From Magnetovibrio sp. (GTDB lineage Bacteria > Pseudomonadota > Alphaproteobacteria > Rhodospirillales > Magnetovibrionaceae): a stretch of 49,505 nucleotides of DNA. Made by a program: the position numbers and the translations under genes. Location of the stretch: contig NZ_DATCTF010000002.1 of assembly GCF_036568125.1 (NCBI RefSeq), forward strand, positions 1 through 49,505. The letters run 5' to 3'. The notes under the pieces were generated by a model. It saw nothing but the letters and a program-made list of their open reading frames with translations. It was not told the DNA's origin and searched no databases. Below, in pieces: positions 18,688-26,850 of the stretch. Within the stretch, counting starts at the first letter, position 1, and every line of letters starts with the position of its first letter.

Positions 18688-20184
18688 TTATGAATCCAAG
18701 TAGCGGGTCTTCAGGTGGGCTTTGAAGTGATCCGCGTTCAAGGGTTCGCCCGTCGCTGTGGCGATCAGGTTGCGGGTGGATAGGCTACAGCCCTTGGCGT
18801 GCACGCGTTCACGCAGCCAGCCCAGCAGCGGCGCGAAATCGCCGCGTGCGATGGACGGTAAGATGTCCGGTCGGTCAGACTTGGCCTTGGCGAACAATTG
18901 CGCCGCCGTCATGGCGCCCAGCGTGTAGGTCGGGAAGTATCCCCAAGCTCCATCGTACCAATGGATATCTTGCAAGCAGCCTTCGCGATCCGTCGGCGGG
19001 GTGATGCCGAGGATTTTTTGCAGGCCTTCGTTCCACGCGCCCGGCAGGTCCGCCATCTGCAGGTCGCCGGCAATGGCCGCGCGTTCCAATTGAAAACGCA
19101 AGATCACGTGGGCGGGGTAGGTCACCTCATCGGCATCGACACGGATGAAGCCTTTTTCGACCTTGGTGTAGAGGCGGGTGAGGTTGTCCACCTCCCACGC
19201 CGCGCCGGAACCGCCAAAGGTGTCGCGCAGCAATGGGGCGGCATATTCGAGGAATTCACGCGAGCGACAGGCTTGCATCTCGATCAACAAAGACTGGCTT
19301 TCGTGGATGCTCATGCCCCGATCCGAACCCACCGGCTGGCCGCGCCACGCCTTGGGCAGGCCTTGGTCGTAGAGTGCATGGCCGGTTTCGTGCAGTACGC
19401 CCATCAGCGCCGAGGTGAAGTCGGCCTCGTCGTAACGCGTGGTTAGGCGCACGTCGTCATAGGTGCCACCACAAAAGGGGTGATGGCTTTCGTCCAGCCG
19501 ACCATGGTCGAAATCGAAGCCCAACGCCGTCATGAAGGTCTGGCCCAACGCTTTTTGCTTGGCTGCCGGGAAGGGTCCTTGAAGAGGCAGGATTGCCGTT
19601 CCACAGGCCTGCTTGGCCAGCACGTCGTCGAGGAAACCGGGCAGAAAATCGCCCAGATGGGCGAATACCTCGTCGATATCGGCGGCGCGGCCACCTGGTT
19701 CGTACTGGTCCAGCAATGCGTCATAGGGCGATACGCCCAGCTTGTCGGCCTTGGCTTCGGCTTCTTGGCGGGTGAGGTTGAGGACCTCTTCCAAGCTCGG
19801 CAGAACCGCCTTGAAATCAGATTCGGCGCGGGCCGTGCGCCAGATGGTTTCGCATTTGGACGCGGCGCGGCTCAATGCTTCGACCAAATCGGCGTCCACG
19901 GCGGCGCTGTGCACCCACTGGCGGCGCATTTCGGCGACGTTGGCCTGTTGCCAGGGATCGAGGTGTTGATCGGCCTCGGCCCCGTCCAGCAGGTCGGGCA
20001 GCGCCGGGTCGGTGATCATCGCATGGCGAATGGAGGTCAACACCGCCAGTTGTTCGCTGCGGCTGTCGACGCCGCCCGACGGCATCATCGCCGACATGTC
20101 CCAGTGCAGCATGGACAGCGCGCCACCGACGGCGTCCAAACGGCGAAAGCGGTCTTCGAGGTCTTGGTAGGGCGTTTTGATCAT
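18688..20184 (-). CDS. Carboxypeptidase Taq family (M32) metallopeptidase
   Basis: The 498-residue protein is a zinc carboxypeptidase of family M32. The active motif HETGH lies in MGVLHETGHALYDQG. Other family blocks are visible: HPFCGG, DVRLTTRY and GMSIHESQSLLIE. The length matches the family (about 500). The start at 20184 (MIKTPYQDLEDRF) is where family similarity begins. The frame stays open further upstream, but that part lies over ctaB and is not protein-like. It follows ctaB after 14 bases and is probably co-transcribed with it. M32 enzymes act in the cytoplasm on peptides. Confidence 0.94.
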   Translation of the reverse strand: MIKTPYQDLEDRFRRLDAVGGALSMLHWDMSAMMPSGGVDSRSEQLAVLTSIRHAMITDPALPDLLDGAEADQHLDPWQQANVAEMRRQWVHSAAVDADLVEALSRAASKCETIWRTARAESDFKAVLPSLEEVLNLTRQEAEAKADKLGVSPYDALLDQYEPGGRAADIDEVFAHLGDFLPGFLDDVLAKQACGTAILPLQGPFPAAKQKALGQTFMTALGFDFDHGRLDESHHPFCGGTYDDVRLTTRYDEADFTSALMGVLHETGHALYDQGLPKAWRGQPVGSDRGMSIHESQSLLIEMQACRSREFLEYAAPLLRDTFGGSGAAWEVDNLTRLYTKVEKGFIRVDADEVTYPAHVILRFQLERAAIAGDLQMADLPGAWNEGLQKILGITPPTDREGCLQDIHWYDGAWGYFPTYTLGAMTAAQLFAKAKSDRPDILPSIARGDFAPLLGWLRERVHAKGCSLSTRNLIATATGEPLNADHFKAHLKTRYLDS

Positions 20185-20198
20185 TGGCGAACGAGACC

Positions 20199-21179
20199 TT
20201 AGAAGGTGATCGGCATCGGCAGCCACGCCACCCGGTCGATCAGCAAAAAGGCGAAGATCAAGAACAGGTAAAGGATCGAGAACAGGAACGTCGGCCGCGC
20301 GTGGGCATCGTCTTTGTCTTTGAGCAGCTTCCAGCAGTGATGCAGAAACAGCGCCCCCAGCGCGCCCGCGCCAGCGGTGTACAGCAGACCCGACATGCCA
20401 ATGAAACCGGGGATCAACGTTACCGGAACCAGCAGCAAGGTGTAGATGAGCATCTGCACTTTGGTGGAGTGGCTGCCCACCACCACCGGCATCATCGGCA
20501 CGCCGACACGCTCGTAATCGCCATGGCGGAACAACGCCAACGCCCAGGTATGCGGCGGAGTCCACAAGAAGATGATGAGGAACAGGATGCCCGATTCAAA
20601 GCTGAAATCGCCCGTTACCGAAACCCAGCCGATCATCGGTGGAAACGCGCCGCTGGCCCCGCCGATGACGATGTTTTGCGGGGTCGAACGCTTCAGCCAC
20701 ATGGTGTAGAGGAATACGTAATAGAGAATGGTGAACAGCAACAGGCCAGACGCTTCGCTGTTGACGGCGAAATACATCACCACAACCGACAGGGCGGCCA
20801 GCACCACGCCGAACACCAGCGCCTGGGTGGGTTCGACCTTGCCTGCGGGGATGGGGCGTTTTTGCGTACGCGCCATGAACTGGTCGATGTCGCGGTCGTA
20901 CCACATGTTGATGGCACCCGACGCGCCCGCGCCAATGGCTATGCACAGGATGGAAACGACCGCTTGCCACAAGGAAATCGAACCCGGCGCCAGCACCATT
21001 CCGGTGATGGCGGTGAACACCACCAACATCATCACCCGCGGTTTCAACAGGTTGGCGTAATCGGCGACGCGGAAGCGATAGGTGTCGCCGCCGTTTGGCT
21101 CGATCACGGTTTCAGCCGCTTCGCTGGCGGTTTGTGATTTGTCTTGGATTGTATCAGCCAAGTTTGACGTGCCCCTCAA
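20199..21179 (-). CDS. ctaB: Protoheme IX farnesyltransferase (heme O synthase)
   Basis: CtaB adds a farnesyl group to heme b, giving heme O, the precursor of heme A for aa3-type oxidases. This protein of up to 326 residues has about nine membrane helices. Conserved motifs are [16 protein letters not shown] and the first Asp-rich site [18 protein letters not shown]. The second conserved region is [14 protein letters not shown]. No ATG is available. In-frame TTG codons at 21179 and 21161 are both possible starts, with GGGGA and GAGGGG upstream of them respectively. The gene follows the oxidase subunit-I homologue by 67 bases and ends the second respiratory unit. CtaA (heme A synthase) is not in the window. 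Confidence 0.95.
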   Translation of the reverse strand: MRGTSNLADTIQDKSQTASEAAETVIEPNGGDTYRFRVADYANLLKPRVMMLVVFTAITGMVLAPGSISLWQAVVSILCIAIGAGASGAINMWYDRDIDQFMARTQKRPIPAGKVEPTQALVFGVVLAALSVVVMYFAVNSEASGLLLFTILYYVFLYTMWLKRSTPQNIVIGGASGAFPPMIGWVSVTGDFSFESGILFLIIFLWTPPHTWALALFRHGDYERVGVPMMPVVVGSHSTKVQMLIYTLLLVPVTLIPGFIGMSGLLYTAGAGALGALFLHHCWKLLKDKDDAHARPTFLFSILYLFLIFAFLLIDRVAWLPMPITF

Positions 21180-21246
21180 AAAGTCCCCATGACGAATGTA
21201 CAGACAATGATCCGACTTTCGTATGTTTTTTCATGCGCGGCGCGTA

Positions 21247-22689
21247 TTAAGCGTCGCTTTTTTTGCCGATCAGCGCACTTGCGCACACCCACACGAACAA
21301 CGCGCCGCCGATGATCGCCAGCAATCCCGCGCCACCGTTCAGCCCCATGCCCAGTTTGGCGGTAAAGGCGGTGAGGCCCTGTTCCGCGCCGGCAACCTTG
21401 CGCGCCGCGCCGTGCCCGCCGGCGATGAACAGCCCGCTGCTGGCCAACGCCTGGCCGACCCCGAACAGCCACACCGACGTCAAGCTCAAGCGCGGCCAGG
21501 TGATGGGGCGTTTGAGCAGCGGCAAAATAACGGTGTAAAACAGCGCCATGAAGGCCAGCGTCACACCCGCGATCATGCCGTGGTAATGCGCTGGGGTGCG
21601 GGTGTCTTGGCCGTCGACGAACAGCCCCATGACGCCGCCGATGCCGAACACAACCGGGCTGAGGATCAGCGCCACGTAGCCGGGGTTTTTCCATGGCTTA
21701 TCAGATGCGCCCAGTACCGCCTTGATCAGCGGCAGCGCCACGATCAGGCCCACCGGGGCGAAAACGTATTGCATGTTGGTGAACGCCAGCAGCCAGCTTG
21801 CGGAAAAGACCTCGTAGACGGTAAAGAAAATCGGGGTGATGTACGCCGACACGGTGACGATAACGATTGAGGCGACCGCTGTCATGGGGTTGAACGGCGC
21901 GCGGCCCAAGACCGCGCTGGCGACCGCGTACCAGGCTCCGACCAGCAATGTGACGTTGAGAAACTGCAACACGTGGCCGCCGGCCCAAAACAGTTCTTCG
22001 TTGAACTGGTGGCTGATCGGTTGGCCTTCGACCAGTTGCGGGTCCAACAAAGCCCAAGCGTAAAGAAAGTAGGCGAACGCCAGCAGATAGATCAGCGACG
22101 CCGCGATACCGGCAAGACTGACCATGTCGATGCCGAAGCTGTGCGTGTCGAGGTCGCGTTGCGGGCGATTGAACAAGCACGACAACACCAAGATCGCCAT
22201 CAACGCCATGGCGCCGGCCAGCACCACCAAGGATAGGTAGAACAGCGGGCTGGTGAGCACCGGCACGTAGTTGCTCATGATCGGCTCGCCTTCGGGCATC
22301 AGGAAAACCGGAATGAACATGCCTGCGATCGCCACCACGGTGGCGCGAAAAGCGATGTATTCCAGCACCAAGAAGCGTGGCTGGCCGTTGGACAGGCGGT
22401 ATGCGCTGATGTGTGCGACGATGGCGAAAATCGTGAGGAAAAACACCACGAAACTGTAATCGACATGGACCACCAAGAAACGATGGAAATTGGCTACGAA
22501 CCACGGGAAATAATCGCTCACCCCAGGGGCGCGGCCGAACGCCAACGGCAGTGCAAACAATCCCGCCGTGCCAAGAACGATCAAGGCCACCACCGACCAG
22601 CGGGTCAGCCAGGGCCGTGCCGATGGTTCCGCCATGGCGACGTCGAGGCGTTCCATCAGGGGCGGGACTTGGGCGGTGCTTTTGCTCAT
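21247..22689 (-). CDS. Heme-copper oxidase subunit-I homologue lacking the CuB His pair
   Basis: The 480-residue protein has about 12 membrane helices and the layout of a heme-copper oxidase subunit I. Possible heme ligands are H69/H75 in FHRFLVVHVD and H368/H370 in TPAHYHGMIAG. An active-site-like His is H239 in FWAGGHVLQF. The adjacent His pair of the next helix, which binds CuB (or FeB in NO reductases), is absent: the region from 270 to 330 contains no His. The cross-linked Tyr of oxidases is missing too. The start ATG at 22689 has AAGG upstream. The gene lies between ctaM and ctaB. It may be a non-canonical NO reductase or a heme-binding assembly factor. Membership of the superfamily is likely; the function is open. 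Confidence 0.75.
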   Translation of the reverse strand: MSKSTAQVPPLMERLDVAMAEPSARPWLTRWSVVALIVLGTAGLFALPLAFGRAPGVSDYFPWFVANFHRFLVVHVDYSFVVFFLTIFAIVAHISAYRLSNGQPRFLVLEYIAFRATVVAIAGMFIPVFLMPEGEPIMSNYVPVLTSPLFYLSLVVLAGAMALMAILVLSCLFNRPQRDLDTHSFGIDMVSLAGIAASLIYLLAFAYFLYAWALLDPQLVEGQPISHQFNEELFWAGGHVLQFLNVTLLVGAWYAVASAVLGRAPFNPMTAVASIVIVTVSAYITPIFFTVYEVFSASWLLAFTNMQYVFAPVGLIVALPLIKAVLGASDKPWKNPGYVALILSPVVFGIGGVMGLFVDGQDTRTPAHYHGMIAGVTLAFMALFYTVILPLLKRPITWPRLSLTSVWLFGVGQALASSGLFIAGGHGAARKVAGAEQGLTAFTAKLGMGLNGGAGLLAIIGGALFVWVCASALIGKKSDA

Positions 22690-22739
22690 GATTTCGGCCT
22701 TAGACTGGAGGCGGCATATGCAAGGATCGACGGTGGCTC

Positions 22740-23207
22740 TTAGCGTCCCGGCAAGCTGAGGCCGGAGGCTAGGCAGGCGCCTGTGCACGGCCACAACTGC
22801 AGCGCCATGACGTAGACCACCACCCCGGAAAAGGCGACGTAAAACCAGATCGGCCACGTCCACTTGACCAAACGCTTGTGAGCCTCACGGTTGCCTTTGA
22901 CGGCTTGATAGACCGCCATCGGCACCAACGGCGTAATAATCACGGCGCCGATCACGTGGGCAATCAAGATGGTGAAGTAAATCGGGCGGATGATGCCTTC
23001 GCCGCCGAATTTGGCGAGGCCGGAATTAAAATGGTAGACCAGATAGAAACCCAAAAACACCAGCGAAACGGCCAACGCCGCAATCATGGTCTTCTTATGC
23101 GCGTTGACGTTGCCGGCCTTGACGTGGCTGCGTGCCAACCACAACAGGACGACGGTCGCAGCATTCAAGACCGCATTGATGTGCGGGATGGTGGTGATTT
23201 CGATCAT
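22740..23207 (-). CDS. ctaM: CtaM-like DUF420 membrane protein
   Basis: The 155-residue protein has four to five membrane helices and matches the DUF420 (YozB/CtaM) family. Visible features are the N-terminal PHINAVLNAATVVLLWLA, FYLVYHFNSG and RPIYFTILIAHVIGA, with His residues in helices. CtaM is needed to assemble heme A-containing oxidases in Gram-positive bacteria; the exact chemical role is not settled. Here it sits 15 bases after the 67-residue membrane protein and 50 bases before the oxidase homologue, in the second respiratory unit and not in the ctaD operon itself. Confidence 0.85.
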   Translation of the reverse strand: MIEITTIPHINAVLNAATVVLLWLARSHVKAGNVNAHKKTMIAALAVSLVFLGFYLVYHFNSGLAKFGGEGIIRPIYFTILIAHVIGAVIITPLVPMAVYQAVKGNREAHKRLVKWTWPIWFYVAFSGVVVYVMALQLWPCTGACLASGLSLPGR

Positions 23208-23222
23208 GATCTGATGTCCGGG

Positions 23223-23426
23223 TCAGTTGGTTAATTCGGCGCCGGGTTTGATCGGCTGATCGGCACCGAGACCGACGTATCCGTAATTCTGGATGCGGTA
23301 CATGGTTCCGGCATACATACCGATGGCGGCGATCAGGAATAGACCGCCGATCACCCAAATTTTCGTGCGCGGGATTTGAGGCCGTGCCGGGCTTTGAGCG
23401 GCATTGGTTTGTGGCGTCTCGCTCAT
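23223..23426 (-). CDS. Small single-span membrane protein of the oxidase region
   Basis: The 67-residue protein starts MSETPQTNAAQSPARPQIPR. One membrane helix follows (KIWVIGGLFLIAAIGMYAGT), then a short tail (YRIQNYGYVGLGAD and onward) that should face the periplasm. The ATG at 23426 has GGGGAGAA upstream at good spacing. The frame continues upstream but without family-like sequence. It is the first gene of the unit small protein-ctaM-oxidase homologue-ctaB. Its position suggests an assembly or accessory role like small subunits of terminal oxidases, but I recognise no family. Confidence 0.75.
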   Translation of the reverse strand: MSETPQTNAAQSPARPQIPRTKIWVIGGLFLIAAIGMYAGTMYRIQNYGYVGLGADQPIKPGAELTN

Positions 23427-23565
23427 GTGTATTTTCTCCCCATTTATGTGTTCTGGAAGGTATAGCCCTCCGGGCGGTTTTTCGCAAGGAGAGAGCGGCT
23501 CTTGGCGCAGAAATGTGCGCTTTTTCGGGGATTTTGTTTGATCCGAAAGTCCGAGTGGAAATCGC

Positions 23566-23598
23566 AAAAAAAAGCGGGGGCCAGAAGGCCCCCGCTTT
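23566..23598 (-). terminator. Strong terminator after ctaD
   Basis: AAAGCGGGGGCC (23571-23582) pairs with GGCCCCCGCTTT (23587-23598) around a four-base loop. On the minus strand the stem runs into eight T. It lies 21 bases past the ctaD stop and separates the ctaE-sco-ctaC-ctaD unit from the ctaM-ctaB unit. Confidence 0.93.
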
Positions 23599-23619
23599 GT
23601 CTTGAGAGTGTCGAGCAAC

Positions 23620-25254
23620 TTACTTGTTGTACTCGTACGGGCTCCAGTTTTCGTCGACCACCACATCGGTGTCGCCGAAGTTACCCGGTCCCGGAGGGCT
23701 CACGGTGTGGGTCCATTCCAAGGACTTCGAGTTCCACGGATTGGTCGGAGCAGGCTTGCCCGCGAACGCCGCGTAGACGAAGTTGATGGTCTGCAACAAC
23801 ATGCCCAAGGCAATGGTGAATGCGCCGATGGTCGCCACTTTGTGGTAGTCCTCAAAGTAGAAGCCCATCACCTGAACGTCCTTGAACATTTCATAGTCCC
23901 AGTAACGACGCGGCATGCCTTCTTTACCGATGATGAACAGCGGCCAGAAGGTCACGTTCACACCGATGAAGTTGAGCCAGAAGCTGGCGGTGGCCAGCGG
24001 GCCGTCTGCATAACGACCGGTCATTTTGGGGAACCAGTAGTAAATGCCAGCGAACAGAGCGAACGCCGAGAACAGAGCCATGATGAAGTGGAAGTGCGCA
24101 TGCACGTAAGAGGTTTCCGACAGGTGCAGCGTCATCGACGGGATCGCCAGCGGAATACCAGTCAGACCACCGAGCAAGATGAGATACAGGCAAGATGCCG
24201 CATACATCATGGCGGTGTTATAGGTGATTGCGCCTTTGTAGAGCGTGCCCCACAGCGACAGGGTCAAAATACCGACCGGAACCGAGATCAGAAGCGTCGT
24301 GACCATGTGGCCGAGACGGATCCAATCGGGCATGCCTGAGATGTACAGGTGGTGAACCCACACGATACCGGCGATACCAACGGTGCCCCAGATGCCGACG
24401 TAAACCGCAGCCTTGTAGTTGAACACCCGGTTCTTCGCCATGGTAGCCATGATATCGTACAAGATACCCACGGCCGGCAGGAAGATAACGTACACAGCCG
24501 GGTGCGAATAGAACCAGAACAAGTTCTGATACAGCAGCACGTCGCCGCCCGCGGATGGATCGTAGAAGTGCGTGCCCAGGTATTTATCGAACAGCAGCAG
24601 CGTCACGGCGGCGGCAAGCACCGGAATGAACACCAGCTGCAGGACGAACGCTGCAACCGTGGTCCACACGAACATGTTCAGCTGGTTCCAGCCCATGCCC
24701 GGTGCGCGCATGTAAATCACGGTCACCAGGAAGTTCACGGCACCCAAGATCGACGAGAAGCCGAGCAGGTGAACGGTGAACACGTACATGGAGGTGTTGG
24801 CCGACGTGGTCACGGAATACGGCGGATAGCCGGTCCACATGATATCGGGTGCATCGGGAACGACGAAGCTCAACAACGCCAAGACAATGGCGAAGTAGAA
24901 CAGCCAGACGCTAAATGCGTTGATGCGCGGGAACGCAACGTCGCGTGCGCCGATCATCAGCGGCAGGAAGTAGTTGGCCGCGAAACCGGTCAAACCCGGG
25001 ATCAAGAAGGCCAAAATCATGGCGGCGCCGTGGAAGTACAAAAAGCCGTTGTACTGGGTGCCGGAGGTAACGATTTGCATGCCCAATTGCATCTGCTCTG
25101 CGCGGATGATCAGGGCCATCAGGCCAGCGACGCCGAAAGCGGCCATGGAACCGACCAGATACAGAACACCGATGCGTTTGTGATCGGTGGTCAGGATCCA
25201 CTCTTTCCAGGCTGGGACAGCGGCGTGTCCTGCGGTGGTTGTAGGTGTGCTCAT
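23620..25254 (-). CDS. ctaD: Cytochrome c oxidase subunit I, A-family with altered proton channels
   Basis: The 544-residue protein is the catalytic subunit of a caa3/aa3-like oxidase. Heme a ligands are H75 (YFHGAAMIL) and H389, and the heme a3 ligand is H387 (YVHAHFHF). CuB ligands are H251, H301 and H302 (VHHLYISGM), and the cross-linked Tyr is Y255. Helix VI reads FWFYSHPAVY. The usual D-channel Glu is Ala253, and the Tyr-Ser before His is the hallmark reported for A2-type oxidases. The K-channel segment, normally VPTGIK, reads VPVGIL (V327, L330), so both polar residues are lost. Genes for subunit II, Sco and subunit III lie upstream, and a strong terminator follows. Oxidase identity is firm; pumping efficiency is uncertain. 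Confidence 0.93.
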   Translation of the reverse strand: MSTPTTTAGHAAVPAWKEWILTTDHKRIGVLYLVGSMAAFGVAGLMALIIRAEQMQLGMQIVTSGTQYNGFLYFHGAAMILAFLIPGLTGFAANYFLPLMIGARDVAFPRINAFSVWLFYFAIVLALLSFVVPDAPDIMWTGYPPYSVTTSANTSMYVFTVHLLGFSSILGAVNFLVTVIYMRAPGMGWNQLNMFVWTTVAAFVLQLVFIPVLAAAVTLLLFDKYLGTHFYDPSAGGDVLLYQNLFWFYSHPAVYVIFLPAVGILYDIMATMAKNRVFNYKAAVYVGIWGTVGIAGIVWVHHLYISGMPDWIRLGHMVTTLLISVPVGILTLSLWGTLYKGAITYNTAMMYAASCLYLILLGGLTGIPLAIPSMTLHLSETSYVHAHFHFIMALFSAFALFAGIYYWFPKMTGRYADGPLATASFWLNFIGVNVTFWPLFIIGKEGMPRRYWDYEMFKDVQVMGFYFEDYHKVATIGAFTIALGMLLQTINFVYAAFAGKPAPTNPWNSKSLEWTHTVSPPGPGNFGDTDVVVDENWSPYEYNK

Positions 25255-25282
25255 AAGTATTCTCTCCCTCTAGGCCTCGGCC

Positions 25283-25993
25283 TTAGCCTTCAGCAGCGAG
25301 TTCGGCGAGCCAAGCGTCAAACTCGGCCTGCGGGACGGCGTGGATCGGGTTGGCCATTTGCGAGTGGCTGTCACCGCAGAATTCTGCACACTGAAGGACG
25401 GCTTCAGTTTGCTCTTTGTCCGGATTGATCCAGATGTAGGTGATACGGCCCGGCATCACGTCTTCTTTGACGCGGTAGTAGGGCAGACCGAACGAGTGGA
25501 TCACGTCTTCCGACGTCATGCGAAACACCGTCGGCTGACCGGCGGGAACCTTAATGGCACTGAAATCGCTGCCATCGGCTACGGTGCCGTCGGGGTATTC
25601 GAATTCGAAGTACCACTGATACGCCGTGACTTTGACTTCCATGGCGTTTTCCGGAACGCGACGATAGGCGTTCCAAACGGTCCAGCCGTTGGCGGCCAGA
25701 TAGAAGTCATCGGCCATGAAGATCGAAGCCGGGATCAAAGCAAACGAAATCGACTGAACGGTGGTCAATTTCTTTGCGGTGCCAACCTGTTCGGGGCTTG
25801 TCGCGCGGTACTTAACCAACATCACAATGGCTGCAACAGACATGATGACGCCGATCACGGTGATATCCATGATCACCTCGTTCCACAGGTGTTCCCACTC
25901 CGCGGCCGGATTGCGGATTTCCTGTGCAAAAGCCTGGGTCGACAGCAATGCGCCGCCAGCCAAGCCCGTCATTGCTGACAGTAATTTCCTCAT
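25283..25993 (-). CDS. ctaC: Cytochrome c oxidase subunit II (CuA)
   Basis: The 236-residue protein has a signal peptide (cleaved near AFAQ), two membrane helices (about 40-62 and 80-96) and a periplasmic cupredoxin domain. The CuA site is complete: H166 in EDVIHSFGLP, then C202, C206, H210 and M213 in CAEFCGDSHSQM. The electron-entry aromatic patch is present (AYQWYFEFEYPDG). There is no C-terminal cytochrome c domain, so electrons come from a separate cytochrome. Its ATG overlaps the sco stop, and ctaD follows after 28 bases. Confidence 0.96.
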   Translation of the reverse strand: MRKLLSAMTGLAGGALLSTQAFAQEIRNPAAEWEHLWNEVIMDITVIGVIMSVAAIVMLVKYRATSPEQVGTAKKLTTVQSISFALIPASIFMADDFYLAANGWTVWNAYRRVPENAMEVKVTAYQWYFEFEYPDGTVADGSDFSAIKVPAGQPTVFRMTSEDVIHSFGLPYYRVKEDVMPGRITYIWINPDKEQTEAVLQCAEFCGDSHSQMANPIHAVPQAEFDAWLAELAAEG

Positions 25994-26823
25994 TAACTTA
26001 ACCTCCCTCTCCTCCGCCTGCGAAAAAACAGGACGGAAACTGCAAATGATGAGACGCCTAAGGACAATGCGCCGACACCAACAAACAACGGAATGCTGAC
26101 CGTGTACTTCCCCTCAGCATAGTTGTAACTGTAACAAAGACTTACGGCGAAATCGATGATCTCACCCGGCTTGAATTCACCGGCTTTGGCATCGAAAACG
26201 GCCAGCTTTATATCCTGCGGCGCGGAGTTGAGTGCGTACAACACCCGCGCCAGACGCCCTTCCGGGGTCAGGAACATGAAGGCGCCCGGATGGAAAAAGG
26301 TCCGATCCTGGGGCGACCAGAAATAATGAAATCCGATGGATTCCGCGAACGGCTTGATCTGGTCTTTGTTCTTGAAGGTCGCGAATGACCAGGACCCGTT
26401 CATGTTTTCGGTCATTTTCAAATGCTGCTTGAAAACGCCGACGCTGTTCAGATCATCGTGTTCGTCGAACGAGATGGTCAGAACGTTGAAATCTTCCCCC
26501 GGCTTAATGCCGCTGATATCGGCCAACTGGGCGTTGAGATCTTGGTTGATGACGGAACAACTGCCATCACACGTGTAATAGGACAAAACCAATATGAGAG
26601 GTTTTCCGAGCTTGTCGGCCAGGGTGAATTCCTGCCCTTGCTCGTCGATCAGCTGAATATCGCCGCTGACCTTGGTGCCGAGATACTTCGTTTCGTCGAT
26701 TTGGAAGATGGATGGGTCGATGTCCGACACAGGCACGGCACCGCCGTACTGTGCCTTGGCTGGAAATGCAGCCAAAGCACAGCCCAGCAGGGCGCTTGCC
26801 ATAAGAGTACGGGTGCCAAACAT
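25993..26823 (-). CDS. Sco1/SenC family copper chaperone
   Basis: The 276-residue protein delivers copper to, or reduces, the CuA site of oxidase subunit II. It has a signal peptide (MFGTRTLMASALLGCALAAF), a thioredoxin-like fold with the CxxxC motif in YYTCDGSCSVINQDL, and the copper-binding His in TFFHPGAFMFL. An unusual feature is a C-terminal membrane helix (about 248-268) followed by an Arg-rich cytoplasmic tail (FFRRRRRGR). Most Sco proteins are anchored at the N-terminus. The gene is sandwiched between ctaE (27 bases upstream) and ctaC (overlapping), so it is dedicated to this oxidase. Confidence 0.93.
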   Translation of the reverse strand: MFGTRTLMASALLGCALAAFPAKAQYGGAVPVSDIDPSIFQIDETKYLGTKVSGDIQLIDEQGQEFTLADKLGKPLILVLSYYTCDGSCSVINQDLNAQLADISGIKPGEDFNVLTISFDEHDDLNSVGVFKQHLKMTENMNGSWSFATFKNKDQIKPFAESIGFHYFWSPQDRTFFHPGAFMFLTPEGRLARVLYALNSAPQDIKLAVFDAKAGEFKPGEIIDFAVSLCYSYNYAEGKYTVSIPLFVGVGALSLGVSSFAVSVLFFRRRRRGRLS

Positions 26824-26850
26824 CGACCGGATATCCGTCAGTTTCGCGGC

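Noticed and set aside
20185-20565. N-terminal extension of the M32 peptidase over ctaB, possible fusion or frameshift
   Set aside because: The extension is the ctaB sequence in another frame; the peptidase family starts at 20184 with a normal ATG.
21176-21694. 172-residue minus-strand frame overlapping the end of the oxidase homologue
   Set aside because: Arg/His-rich composition and overlap with a membrane protein gene mark it as a shadow frame.
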